From the NCBI RefSeq assembly GCF_018326305.1, contig NZ_AP023415.1:1240001-1304000 (forward strand): a stretch of 64,000 bases of DNA. Reading direction: 5' to 3'. The number at the start of each line of letters is the position of its first letter. Position 1 is the first letter of the stretch. The notes below the pieces were generated by a model that made no database searches, was not told where the DNA came from, and worked only from the letters and a program-made list of their open reading frames with translations. The position numbers and the translations under genes were made by a program. Below are positions 9,401 through 17,288 of this stretch, piece after piece. The stretch is from Vescimonas fastidiosa (lineage in GTDB: Bacteria > Bacillota > Clostridia > Oscillospirales > Oscillospiraceae).

Positions 9401-11231
9401 GGCTGTCCTCGCTGTTCATCTTCTTCAGTGCCGCCCGGGCCCGCTCCCCCAGGGCTAAAATCGGCAGGAGCCTGCGCAGCAGCAGGGCCGCCGCGGTGCG
9501 CACCGTCAGCTCCCGGGAACGGGCCGCTCCCTCGGCAAAGTGCAGCAGCGTCTCCGTCTGGGCCGGGGTGCAGCGGTCCAGGGGCAGAGCCGCAAAGGTG
9601 TCCAGCAGCAAAAATACCACCGACGACTCCATGCGCCCGCCGGGCTTGCAGTAAGCCAGCAGGCAGTCTAAAAACCGCTCCTCCCGGCCGTGGCAGTGCT
9701 GCAGGAGGGAATTGACCATGAATTTCAGCGTGTAGCCGATCCAGCTCCGGTGCTGGGGCATCAGCTTGTGGTCCGGGAAAATGCTCTGCTCCAGGCAGGC
9801 CTTCCACTGGCTCAGATCCGTCAGCGTGCCGGTGCTCTTGCAGTCCGCCGGACGCTCCTTCACATATCCCGCGTGGAAATCCGCGATAATGGCCCCCATC
9901 AGGGCCGCCGCCTGACGCCGAATGTCACCCTCCCGGTGCATCAGCAGCTCATAGAGAAACGACAGCGTCTCCACCTTCTGCGGCAGGCGCAGATAGAGGG
10001 AATAGGACTCGATGACCCCCAGATACGCCCGCAGCCGCCGCCAGTCCGTCTCGCCCCGGGCCTGCTCCAAAAGCCGGGCAAAGCTCCGGGACTCCGTGAG
10101 CCGATCCATCAGGCGAATGTTGTGCTCCACGCACACCAGGCGCAGCACGCCCAGGGCCTCCTCGTCGGTCATCAGGGCCGCCGCCTTTTCCCGCCGGGGC
10201 GGTTGGGCACGGCCTTGCAGGGAAGTATCCACTCCCCGCTCCTCCATGAATCGCTCAAAGTCCTGCAGCCGGGTGTAGACCCGGCGATAGCGCTGCTTTT
10301 TTGCCTCGTCCACCCCGTCCAGCTTATTCAGAATCACCGCAAAGGCATCCGAAAGGGTGGAGATATGCGTAATCTCCTCTCCCCCGGGGCCCAGGGTCTG
10401 CTTCACCCGGAAATCCGCGTAAATCAGCAGCAGCGACTCCACGGACAGATAGTCCGGCTCCAGATCCCATACGGAGTGGTTCGCCGCCACATGGCCGATC
10501 TCCGTGAGCCGCCGGCGGCGGAACCACAGATCGGTATAATAGTAATGGAGATACGGCACCCGCTCCCCGGGTCGGCAGCCGAACTTGCCGATGTCGTGCC
10601 CGGCGGCGCTGCCGGATACCAGAGCCAGGTCCACGGGCACCCCGGCCTCCTTCAGCTCCCGACCCATGGTTATGGCAATGTGATGTACCCCCGCGATATG
10701 CTCCAAAGCCCGGAAGGGTGTCACCTCCAGCCCCAGGCGCATCATTTCATAGATATATTCCCGCTTCCACAGCCGCAGCATCTGCTCGTAGAGCGCGGCG
10801 CCGGGACTTTGCTCCAGCTCCTCTCCGCTGATGAACGCGAAATCGTACATGGGGTCAAAGGGCAGTATCTCCCGCTGCACAGTAAAAAGCACCTGCAAAA
10901 CCGACAGGAAAAACACCGCGCCCGCACCGCCGTCAGAGGACGGCACCTGCTCGGGGAAAAGCTGCCTGCGGGCAAAGTCAAAGGCGCAGCGCAGCCAGCC
11001 CTCCTGGGGCTGGCTGGGGCACAGCTGCGCCAGCTCCTCCCGGCACAGCTCCAAAACAGCTCCGCACCGAATACGCTCCCCGCTCACAAGGCCGGCAAAG
11101 CGCTGCATATAGTTCTCCCGCTCCAGGCTCAGCAAAAAATCCTTTCGCTCCTCGAAATAGGCAGCCGCCGGGCGCTTTTGCAGCCGCCGAAGCAAAAGCG
11201 TGTTCATCTGCCGGATCCGCTTTCTGTTCAT
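6468..11231 (-). CDS. 1587-residue multidomain protein: HD + helical repeats + NMN-adenylyltransferase-like + GNAT-like + PRTase-like
   Basis: Order of modules: residues about 175-300 an HD-type phosphohydrolase (HH pair near 183, AGHDIGK near 211, GHVAANHS near 246); about 360-880 Leu/Arg-rich helices that look like HEAT/armadillo repeats; about 893-1065 a nucleotidyltransferase (PGTFDPFTLSHKG and SSTRIREA, the NadD/cytidylyltransferase signatures); about 1085-1235 a weak GNAT-like region; about 1240-1500 a phosphoribosyltransferase-like domain with AILVDDVLHDGKR as the PRPP loop. No membrane segment or signal. The set points to NAD, PRPP or nucleotide chemistry, but substrate and role are inference. 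A good part of the domain order is visible; the GNAT part is the least certain. Coupled to the LDH-like gene. Confidence 0.75.
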   Translation of the reverse strand: MNRKRIRQMNTLLLRRLQKRPAAAYFEERKDFLLSLERENYMQRFAGLVSGERIRCGAVLELCREELAQLCPSQPQEGWLRCAFDFARRQLFPEQVPSSDGGAGAVFFLSVLQVLFTVQREILPFDPMYDFAFISGEELEQSPGAALYEQMLRLWKREYIYEMMRLGLEVTPFRALEHIAGVHHIAITMGRELKEAGVPVDLALVSGSAAGHDIGKFGCRPGERVPYLHYYYTDLWFRRRRLTEIGHVAANHSVWDLEPDYLSVESLLLIYADFRVKQTLGPGGEEITHISTLSDAFAVILNKLDGVDEAKKQRYRRVYTRLQDFERFMEERGVDTSLQGRAQPPRREKAAALMTDEEALGVLRLVCVEHNIRLMDRLTESRSFARLLEQARGETDWRRLRAYLGVIESYSLYLRLPQKVETLSFLYELLMHREGDIRRQAAALMGAIIADFHAGYVKERPADCKSTGTLTDLSQWKACLEQSIFPDHKLMPQHRSWIGYTLKFMVNSLLQHCHGREERFLDCLLAYCKPGGRMESSVVFLLLDTFAALPLDRCTPAQTETLLHFAEGAARSRELTVRTAAALLLRRLLPILALGERARAALKKMNSEDSPSLTLLRSRLLEGRALRLPDETISEIFLDNLKTATPWIVKRVNILLLTEHAHAGGAQMLHIAAHYSNLIKVSDRVTVRHSAGLALLELAPLLSVDQRNEIAVELCRGLELGQQEFTKYIPDYLGRFALWLPPEQLDELLRSLEGTLSSSEGHIVASALDTAAVLLEDYTAYRDRFPESESVYRGRARRLLGMLMKGTAGIDTGTRQEAMYLLGRRVFGSTGLGRKEKCRALQLTVRRILALCQAADENGLTFYYRAAMLGKLYRFLVEQELLCGEVPFEPSRPLAFFPGTFDPFTLSHKGIVRAIRDEGFEVLLAIDEFSWSKRTQPYRIRREIAAMSVADEFYVHIFPEDFPVNIANPENLRRLREAFPGREVSIVVGSDVVAHASSYQKPAQADSIHGFDHVIFRRAGAVAADYGCISGHVLELTLPEELEEISSTRIREAVDANRDISHLIDPVAQEFIYRHSLYLREPQDKPVLRTEDLEFIPCGPEDGQLEALLHRSAPAGAQGLLRALGHTGDDVLLLCHGKEKTVLGAATYCCMDSQHLFSRLGSAELAAFVRQNAGGRTLLLSGLFVPSSPQQEELGQLLLTEVLTLALGREYTYAIYEPLEGFADAWIRQELHLQGFLPVPEGVSRSALAVDMRQPIILSNNVDTTIKPPLSTAPSVVAAVAAAHRRLQEMLTHLQPGSLVLSLSAGVIYHRLLQRITECNGVPEVQTVPRKLGPDICVPYGKLLRGVIVPNTVTKTLRTDKVYEPDLSSYSIEAYPDYSPLEDQVRTIRAFDRPAILVDDVLHDGKRIRRLDPLLRRTGTEVKKVLVGYLTGTGRDLMESLGYDAEGVYYLPNLRMRFVESTLYPFIGGDTIRRSQRPEGGLQPSVNRVLPYASPEFSPLDPETAWALSLCCVENARNILLALETEYRRAFARNLTLSRLSEAVILPLCPDKGGSMAYDLSRGASTYLDDDIELLKRMRFGRKETTV

Positions 11232-11792
11232 GACAATGCCCCCTGTATCGGTGGATTTTTCTTGTCTACTATGCTACCACAGCCCGCCGCGGATGTAAAC
11301 TATAAATCCCCCGGCGCACCACCAATAACCTGTCTGCCTCCCTTGCCTAAAGGGGGCCGAGGGGACGGGATTACGGATTGCCACACCAGTGACATCTGTC
11401 ACTGGTTCGCAATGACACATTGCAAGGAATGCGGTGGGGCGGGCCGATGTGAGCATCGGCCCGTCCCACCGCGCCCCATGCCACGCACCATCCCCCAATC
11501 CTCCTCCCATCTTTCCTCTTTCCGCTTTTCTCTCTTCAAAGCCTACCGTTTCCCTTATTCCGCCCCTTTTTGGGCCCCGGGGCAGCATATTTTTTCGCTC
11601 CCCTTCGGGTGCCTAAAAATTTTTATTATAATGCTAAAACTTTGTAAGATTTTTTTACACTCAAAAAAAGTAAGGTTCCCTAACGGTTTTTCAGACTTTC
11701 CTTTAGCGGTGCAAATTAACAAAGTTTACTACTTCATTAACGGTTTTTTAATCTATTTCTTTTTTTATTGTCAACAAATTAACGGGAAATGG
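11232..11792. other. intergenic region with repeat debris, no gene seen
   Basis: About 560 bases without a convincing gene. 11330-11480 contains short intergenic repeat sequence; from about 11600 the base composition turns AT-rich and runs into the cstA promoter region. A frame stays open from within the upstream gene on the plus strand, but its sequence is low complexity and it lacks a start. Confidence 0.6.
11377..11413. repeat. GGCAAT/ATTGC palindromic intergenic repeat
   Basis: An inverted repeat with outer ATTGC/GCAAT arms and inner ACCAGTGAC/GTCACTGGT arms. A related palindrome with the same outer arms and a CAGTG/CACTG core lies at 59144-59178. The sequence continues into a GGGCCGATG/CATCGGCCC hairpin (about 11449-11464). 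Confidence 0.7.
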
Positions 11793-11801
11793 TGCTATAG
11801 T
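11793..11801 (+). promoter_or_regulatory. extended -10 promoter of cstA
   Basis: TGCTATAGT is an extended -10 element about 85 bases before the cstA start. A good -35 at standard spacing is not evident. The AT-rich leader and the GGAG site just before the GTG support expression from here. Confidence 0.5.
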
Positions 11802-11885
11802 TTGAGCATCGGTTTTTGACGATCCGGATGTCGAAAAAAGAAAAAAGAAAACAGAGAAATCGCTTTTACAAAGGAGTGTGTTTTT

Positions 11886-13391
11886 GTGGCTACATTCATT
11901 ATTGGCTTGGTCATCTTGATCGGCGGTGCCGCACTATACGGTCGCTTCTGTGAAAAGGTGTTCGGTCCTGATGATCGCAAGACCCCCGCCTACACCAAGG
12001 AAGACGGCGTGGACTTTGTTCCTATGAAAGGCTGGAAGAACAGCCTGATTAACCTGCTGAACATTGCCGGTACCGGCCCCATCATCGGGCCCATCCAGGG
12101 CATTTTGTTCGGGCCCATCGCATTTTTGACTATCCCCATCGGCAATATCATCGGCGGCGCCATGCACGACTACTTCTCCGGCATGATCTGCCTGCGTGAC
12201 GGCGGCACCCAGATGCCTGAGATGATCCGCCGCTATTCCCCCAAGGGTATCTATAAGTTCTATAATATTTTTGTGTGCGTCATGCTTCTGCTGGTGGGCG
12301 CGGTGTTCATCTACACCCCCGGCGACATTGCCGCCACCCAGGTCTTTGGCTTCACCGGCAAGGCCAGTGATCCCACCACCTGGATCATCTACGGTGTGAT
12401 CTTCCTGTATTACCTCATTGCAACCGTCTTTCCCATCGATGCCATCATCGGCAAGGTCTACCCCATCTTCGGCGGCATCCTGCTGTTCTCCGCCATCGGC
12501 GTGTTCATCGGCATCTTTGTCAATGGCTATCCCCTGCTGAACATCTGGGACGACTGGTCTTCCCCCATCCTGACCATCGCCAGCTCCGGCAAGCCCTTTA
12601 CCTATGCTGATTACTTCGCAAACGGCCACTTCCTGCCCATCTTCTTCGTAACGGTGGCCTGCGGCATCCTCTCCGGCTTCCATTCCACCCAAACGGCCAT
12701 CATCTCCCGCACTATGAAGAGCGAGAAGCAGGGCCGCAACACCTTCTATAACATGATGGTGCTGGAAGGCTTCATCGCCATGGTTTGGGCTGCCGGTGCT
12801 ATGGGCGTTTACAACCTGGCTCTCCAGAGCCCCGAGGCCACTCTGGCCACCGGCACTGTGGGCGTGGTCTGCAAGCAACTGCTGGGCCACATCGGCGGTA
12901 TCATCGCCCTGATCGGCGTTATCGTTCTGCCCATCACCTCCGGCGATACGGCACTGCGCGCTCTGCGTCTGAGCCTGTCCGAGACCATGCACATCGACCA
13001 GTCCACCAACGGCAAGCGCATCAAGCTGGCTCTGCCCATCTTCGCTCTGGTCATCGCCATCCTGGTCTTTGCCAAGGTCAATAACAACGGCTTCATGATC
13101 CTGTGGCGCTACTTCGCCTGGGCCAACCAGACCCTGGCTCTGTTCGCCCTGATGTGCATTGCCGTGTGGATGTTTGAAAACGGCAAGGCTAAGTGGGCCT
13201 GGATGCCCATGATCCCCGGCTGTTTCTACGCATTCATCTGCGTGACCTACATCGCCAACGCGAAGATCGGCTTCAACATTCCCTGGACCATTGCCTACAT
13301 CATCGGTGTTGTCTGCGCCGTGGCGTATGTCATTGCCTGCTGCATGTACGGCAAGAAGCGGGCGGCTAAGAAGCTGTCTTTGGATAACTAA
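11886..13391 (+). CDS. cstA: CstA-family carbon starvation / peptide or pyruvate transporter
   Basis: 501 residues with more than a dozen hydrophobic segments. GRFCEKVFGPDDRKTPA near the start, NIAGTGPIIGPIQGILFGP at about 59-78 and FHSTQTAIISRTM in the middle are clear CstA family marks. E. coli CstA and BtsT are longer (about 700 residues); this length is usual in Clostridia. Members import peptides or pyruvate, so the substrate here is open. The start is a GTG at 11886 with AAAGGAG 7-8 bases before it. It is monocistronic, ending in a terminator at 13426. Confidence 0.88.
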   Translation: MATFIIGLVILIGGAALYGRFCEKVFGPDDRKTPAYTKEDGVDFVPMKGWKNSLINLLNIAGTGPIIGPIQGILFGPIAFLTIPIGNIIGGAMHDYFSGMICLRDGGTQMPEMIRRYSPKGIYKFYNIFVCVMLLLVGAVFIYTPGDIAATQVFGFTGKASDPTTWIIYGVIFLYYLIATVFPIDAIIGKVYPIFGGILLFSAIGVFIGIFVNGYPLLNIWDDWSSPILTIASSGKPFTYADYFANGHFLPIFFVTVACGILSGFHSTQTAIISRTMKSEKQGRNTFYNMMVLEGFIAMVWAAGAMGVYNLALQSPEATLATGTVGVVCKQLLGHIGGIIALIGVIVLPITSGDTALRALRLSLSETMHIDQSTNGKRIKLALPIFALVIAILVFAKVNNNGFMILWRYFAWANQTLALFALMCIAVWMFENGKAKWAWMPMIPGCFYAFICVTYIANAKIGFNIPWTIAYIIGVVCAVAYVIACCMYGKKRAAKKLSLDN

Positions 13392-13425
13392 TCAGTTTCT
13401 CTCCTCAAATATTTTTCCTAACAGG

Positions 13426-13459
13426 GTAAAGCCCCTCGGCATCCGCCGAGGGGCTTTAC
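13426..13459 (+). terminator. terminator after cstA, copy A of a duplicated pair
   Basis: A 14-bp perfect stem GTAAAGCCCCTCGG with a CATCCG loop. Almost the same hairpin is repeated at 13668-13701 beyond the repeat element. Confidence 0.85.
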
Positions 13460-13463
13460 TCAG

Positions 13464-13665
13464 TGTGTCAAAAAAGCCTCGCAGAGTTTGCCGCCCGCAG
13501 GCGGCAAAGAGATGAAATTATTTTCTCTCGCGACATGTGCGTGCGTGAGAGAAAATACCTCTCAGGCTGCCAGTGTGGAATTTGTGCGTCTACGGCGCAC
13601 AAATTATGCGCGCAGCAGACTGTGAGCCTTTTGTCGGAAAAACCCGGAGGGTTTTTCGACAGTCT
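13464..13665 (+). repeat. about 200-bp four-hairpin intergenic element, copy R3
   Basis: Near-complete copy: TGTCAAAAAAGCC start, GCCGCC hairpin, CTCTCGCG hairpin, linker CTCTCAGGCTGCCAGTG, GTGCG/CGCAC hairpin, linker GCGCGCAGCAGACTG, AAAACCC hairpin and GACAGTCT end. It lies between two copies of the cstA terminator hairpin. Confidence 0.92.
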
Positions 13666-13667
13666 CG

Positions 13668-13701
13668 GTAAAGCCCCTCGGCATCCGCCGGGGGGCTTTA
13701 C
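13668..13701 (+). terminator. terminator copy B beyond the repeat
   Basis: Same hairpin as 13426-13459 with one base change in the right arm (CCGGGG in place of CCGAGG), giving a slightly weaker stem. There is no strong T-run. Confidence 0.7.
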
Positions 13702-13780
13702 CTCGTAGTGATAGGTTTTATATCCGATCCTAAAATGGCACAGGGCCTGTACTATCTCAGCTCTATTGCCGCCTCATTCT

Positions 13781-14470
13781 TCACTGCTTATGCGTTTTTT
13801 CCTTTTGACGGAGGTAAAAGACGGCGCAGGACACCAGCATAATGGCCAGATGGATGCCCGCCGACAGGAGAAACTGCGGTGAGCGCACATCCGCAAGGCT
13901 CCCGCCCATGATGGGAAACAGCACACACATAGACGCAAGCCCCAGCAGCGAAGCCGGGAGATAGGCCCGATACTTCACCCCCACCGCGCCCATATAGGCA
14001 CTGACCATATCCAGGGAAAACACATTCAGCAGCCGGATAAGAAGCACAAAGAAAAAGTCACTGTCACAGCGCAGGTCGTGGAGAGCCGCCGCCTTGGGCC
14101 AGCGGCTCAGGATGTACTCCACCGCCCGGCCGCCCAGCTTCTGCCCCAGCAGGTACGGCAGCGTGACCATCACCGCCGTACCCGCCAAATTCACCGCAAT
14201 GGCTGCCGGAAGCGGAAAAAGCACCCCGGCAGCCATGTACAAAAATCCGCTGTATAGAAACACACTCAGGCTCTTCACCGCGAAAAGCGCCACCAGCACC
14301 AGGGCCGCCAAAAGGGGCTTGTCCGGGGTATAGGTGAGGATTCCCTCCAGGGTGAAGCTGTCCTTATGCACCAGGCACAGGGCAATGATGGCCAGCCAAA
14401 CCAGGCCCACTAACACCTTGGCCAGCCGCAGGTGCTGCCGGTCGGCTGCGGTCTTACTCACTCTGGGCAT
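13781..14470 (-). CDS. TVP38/TMEM64-type (VTT domain) membrane protein
   Basis: 229 residues, about six membrane helices. The VTT/SNARE-associated domain is marked by LYMAAGVLFPLPAAIAVNLA (about residues 80-100) and the LLIRLLNVFSLDMVSAYMGA re-entrant segment. Members are thought to handle lipid movement, but no substrate is known here. The ATG at 14470 overlaps the 3' end of the upstream YjdF-like gene by 17 bases; an earlier start would give a Pro-rich, non-membrane extension. The pair is probably one operon. Confidence 0.8.
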   Translation of the reverse strand: MPRVSKTAADRQHLRLAKVLVGLVWLAIIALCLVHKDSFTLEGILTYTPDKPLLAALVLVALFAVKSLSVFLYSGFLYMAAGVLFPLPAAIAVNLAGTAVMVTLPYLLGQKLGGRAVEYILSRWPKAAALHDLRCDSDFFFVLLIRLLNVFSLDMVSAYMGAVGVKYRAYLPASLLGLASMCVLFPIMGGSLADVRSPQFLLSAGIHLAIMLVSCAVFYLRQKEKTHKQ

Positions 14471-15224
14471 GGGCTGCCTCCCGTACCGGGTGACGGCAAG
14501 GGGCGGGGAGGGCGATAAAGGCCGGGTGCCGACCCTTATCCAGGGCATAGGCCACGGCGTAGGCCACCGCGCCTACGGTCTCGATCATCATGTCGCCCAT
14601 GGTGTCAATGAGGCCGATGTCCAGGTATCCCTCCAGCGCCTGGCCGTTTACGGTGACGCTGTTAATGCTTTCAATGCTGCCGATGACCCCGGCGGCGCCG
14701 CCCAGGTCATAGGAGTGCAGGGATGTAACGATGGTGTCCCGCTGCATATCCATGCCGAAAAGCCTGTCCATGCCAAACTCGTAAAACTCCCACAGGGCCG
14801 CCACGGAGATGGACACCAAAATGGCAAAGAGGATGCGCAGAGTCCGGTCATCCTTATACTTTTTGTCCAGCAGTACCGGGATGTAGCAGCCCACCAAGGC
14901 GAAGGCCACGCCGCCGCACAGGTGCAGCATCTTGTCCCAATGGGCCACCAGGTAATACAGCTTATAAATGCGCCCGGACATAGACGCCAGCAGGTAAAAC
15001 AGGGTGAACACGAACAGCGGCCCGCTCATACGGTAGCCCAGCCGCTCCAGCACCCAGGGCACAGTCGCCCCTGCGCCTACCAGCAGGCACACCAGCGCAT
15101 CGCCCACAGACTCCAGACGCATACACCGCAGCAGAGAGAACAGCACGAACCCCTCGCACGCGGCCCACAGCCACAGCCGCCAGGGCCCTGTCTCCGCCGA
15201 AATCGACGACTTTCTGTTTTTCAT
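14454..15224 (-). CDS. YjdF/DUF2238-like integral membrane protein
   Basis: 256 residues with about six hydrophobic segments. AHWDKMLHLCGGVAFAL and AALWEFYEFGMDRLFGMDMQ carry the conserved D, H and WE-x-x-E pattern of the YjdF-like family, then a DTMGDMMIETVGA segment near the C terminus. Function unknown. The ATG at 15224 has GGAAAGGTG 6 bases upstream; the GTG three codons earlier lies inside that ribosome site. Divergent from the MATE gene. Confidence 0.72.
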   Translation of the reverse strand: MKNRKSSISAETGPWRLWLWAACEGFVLFSLLRCMRLESVGDALVCLLVGAGATVPWVLERLGYRMSGPLFVFTLFYLLASMSGRIYKLYYLVAHWDKMLHLCGGVAFALVGCYIPVLLDKKYKDDRTLRILFAILVSISVAALWEFYEFGMDRLFGMDMQRDTIVTSLHSYDLGGAAGVIGSIESINSVTVNGQALEGYLDIGLIDTMGDMMIETVGAVAYAVAYALDKGRHPAFIALPAPCRHPVREAAHAQSE

Positions 15225-15375
15225 TTCTATCACCTTTCCCGTCGAATATACCTATTTAATCTTACTATAGTATTTTTCCCCTAAAAATACCATGGCGGAA
15301 ACACGCAAACTCTGCAAATTTGCGCGAATGGGCCCCATTTGCGCAAAAAATTTTCCGCCGCCCATGTCCCCACCC

Positions 15376-15404
15376 TTGCTTTTCCCTCTCCTTAACGCTA
15401 TAAT
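15376..15404 (+). promoter_or_regulatory. sigma-A-type promoter of the MATE gene
   Basis: TTGCTT (15376-15381), 17-base spacer, TATAAT (15399-15404). It leaves an untranslated leader of about 95 bases. Confidence 0.65.
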
Positions 15405-15480
15405 AGCAGGACAGCCAGCGTACAGGGCGGAGCAGAGTATATCTGCGCCGATCCTGCTGCCACAGAACAGATCCGTCCCC
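15403..15480 (+). promoter_or_regulatory. possible structured 5' leader of the MATE gene
   Basis: AGCAGGA just after the -10 box pairs with TCCTGCT about 45 bases later, enclosing a GCAGA/TCTGC hairpin, and a GGGAC/GTCCC pairing follows before the ribosome site. I do not recognise a known riboswitch class. The pairing is visible; regulation is inference. Confidence 0.35.
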
Positions 15481-15507
15481 CACCGGGACAGAGGAGAGAG
15501 GATAATC

Positions 15508-16905
15508 ATGAACGGACAACTGAGCCACAGACACGCCCACAAATTCAGACTCGGCGGCTCCATAGATATGCTCACGGGCCCGCTGCTGAAAAAGATTCTG
15601 CTTTTCGGCCTGCCGCTGATGGCCTCCAGCATCCTGCAGCTGCTGTTCAATGCGGCGGATGTGGTGGTTCTGGGCCGCTATGCCAGCTACGCAAGCCTGG
15701 CCGCCGTGGGCAGCACCACCGCCATTGTGAACCTGATGATCAACCTGCTCATCGGTATCTCCATTGGCGTAAATGTGCTGGTGGCCCGCTACCTGGGCGA
15801 GGGAGATAAGCAAAAGGAGCTTTCCGAGGCCGTTCACACAGCGGTGGCGGTTGCTCTGATCGGCGGTGTGATCCTGGGCGGCATCGGCTGCGCCACGGCC
15901 TCCTGGATACTGGAGCTTATCTCCACGCCGGAGGACATTTTCGACCTGGCCCGGATCTATCTCAACATCTATTTCCTCGGCACCCCCGCCATTGCAGTCT
16001 ATAACTACGGTGCCGCCATCCTCCGGGCCCGGGGCGACACCCAGCGCCCGCTGCTCTTTCTCACCATCAGCGGTGTAACGAATGTGGCGCTGAACCTCCT
16101 GTTTGTTATCTCCTTTCAGATGGATGTGGCAGGCGTGGCTCTGGCCACCGTCATCAGTGAGGTCCTCAGCGCCGTGCTGGTGCTGGTAAGCCTTATGCGC
16201 TCCCAGGACGAGCTGGCCTTCTCCTGGCGCAAGCTGCGCATCCACCGCCGCAGCCTGTCCCTCATGTCCAAGGTGGGCATCCCGGCGGGAATCCAGGGCT
16301 GCCTCTTCAGCCTCGCTAATCTGGCCATTCAGGGAGCCATCAATGCCTACGGCAGCGTGGTCGTGGCCGGCAGCAGTGCCGCCGGCAGCATCGACGGCTT
16401 CATTTATGTGTCCATGAACACCTTCCACCAGACGGCCCAGACCTTCCTCAGCCAGAATATCGGCGCCGGAAAATATGACCGGGTGAAGGACATCCTGAAA
16501 AAGTGCCTGCTGTGTACCGTGGTCACGGGGGCGATTCTGTGTACCGTCGCCTGTGTGTTCAGCCAGCCCCTTCTGCGCATTTATAACCAAGACCCCGCCG
16601 TGGTGGCCGCCGGTACGGTGCGGCTTTACATCGCGGTCGCCCCCTACATAATCTTCGGCCTGGCGGATGTGCTCACCGGCGCCATACGCGGCTGCGGCAG
16701 CCCGGTGCGCCCGGTGGTCATCAATCTGCTGTGTACCTGCGTCTTCCGTCTACTCTGGATCGCGGCGATAAATACGGATACCATGCCCGTCACCTGGGTC
16801 TATGCCTCCTACCCCGCCTCCTGGCTGGTGCTGCTTATCGCCCTGACGGTCTGCTGGCTGCGCCTGTACCGCAGAAAAATCCGTCCCCATCTCATGCCGG
16901 ACTAA
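15508..16905 (+). CDS. MATE family multidrug/metabolite exporter
   Basis: 465 residues with 12 hydrophobic segments in two related halves, the usual MATE length. Marks include MLTGPLLKKILLFGLPLMAS at the N terminus and LRARGDTQRPL after the sixth helix. Exporters of this family use Na+ or H+ gradients; the cargo cannot be predicted. The ATG at 15508 follows GAGGAGAGAGG. An upstream in-frame extension overlaps the promoter and is rejected. Confidence 0.9.
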   Translation: MNGQLSHRHAHKFRLGGSIDMLTGPLLKKILLFGLPLMASSILQLLFNAADVVVLGRYASYASLAAVGSTTAIVNLMINLLIGISIGVNVLVARYLGEGDKQKELSEAVHTAVAVALIGGVILGGIGCATASWILELISTPEDIFDLARIYLNIYFLGTPAIAVYNYGAAILRARGDTQRPLLFLTISGVTNVALNLLFVISFQMDVAGVALATVISEVLSAVLVLVSLMRSQDELAFSWRKLRIHRRSLSLMSKVGIPAGIQGCLFSLANLAIQGAINAYGSVVVAGSSAAGSIDGFIYVSMNTFHQTAQTFLSQNIGAGKYDRVKDILKKCLLCTVVTGAILCTVACVFSQPLLRIYNQDPAVVAAGTVRLYIAVAPYIIFGLADVLTGAIRGCGSPVRPVVINLLCTCVFRLLWIAAINTDTMPVTWVYASYPASWLVLLIALTVCWLRLYRRKIRPHLMPD

Positions 16906-16972
16906 AGGCCCCTCTACCCACCGCGCAAAAACTGTGCTATACTGTCTGCAAAAGCATAAGGAGGACTGTCCC

Positions 16973-17275
16973 ATGCAAATCCATTGGTTCCAAAATGAGG
17001 ACCATTTGGTCTACATCAACGGCGCCACCCAGCTGGCCGACCTGGAGCGCACCCTGCACTTCCCCGGCCTGGAGGAGGCCGCCAACGCCCTGCGCCGCCA
17101 CCCCACCCCCGAGGGGCTGACCATCAAGGGGCCCAAGCGCACCAGCGGCCGCCTGTTCGTGCCGGACCTGACCTTCGGCCAGCACATCCAGATGGGAGAG
17201 AATATCTTCTTCTATATGGGTGAAATGCAGGAGTGCTATGTGATCTACTGGCCCGATGCACCCGTAGCCAAGTAA
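16973..17275 (+). CDS. hypothetical protein, 100 residues
   Basis: Not recognised. It is a soluble, mixed alpha/beta-looking protein without cysteine pairs, signal peptide or membrane segment, apart from one Cys near the end (MQECYVIYWPD). The ATG at 16973 has AAGGAGG 8 bases before it, and an extended -10 (TGCTATACT, 16935-16943) lies 30 bases upstream. The stop is 13 bases before the DUF1275 gene, so the two are probably cotranscribed. Confidence 0.7.
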   Translation: MQIHWFQNEDHLVYINGATQLADLERTLHFPGLEEAANALRRHPTPEGLTIKGPKRTSGRLFVPDLTFGQHIQMGENIFFYMGEMQECYVIYWPDAPVAK

Positions 17276-17288
17276 AGGAAGCGATACC

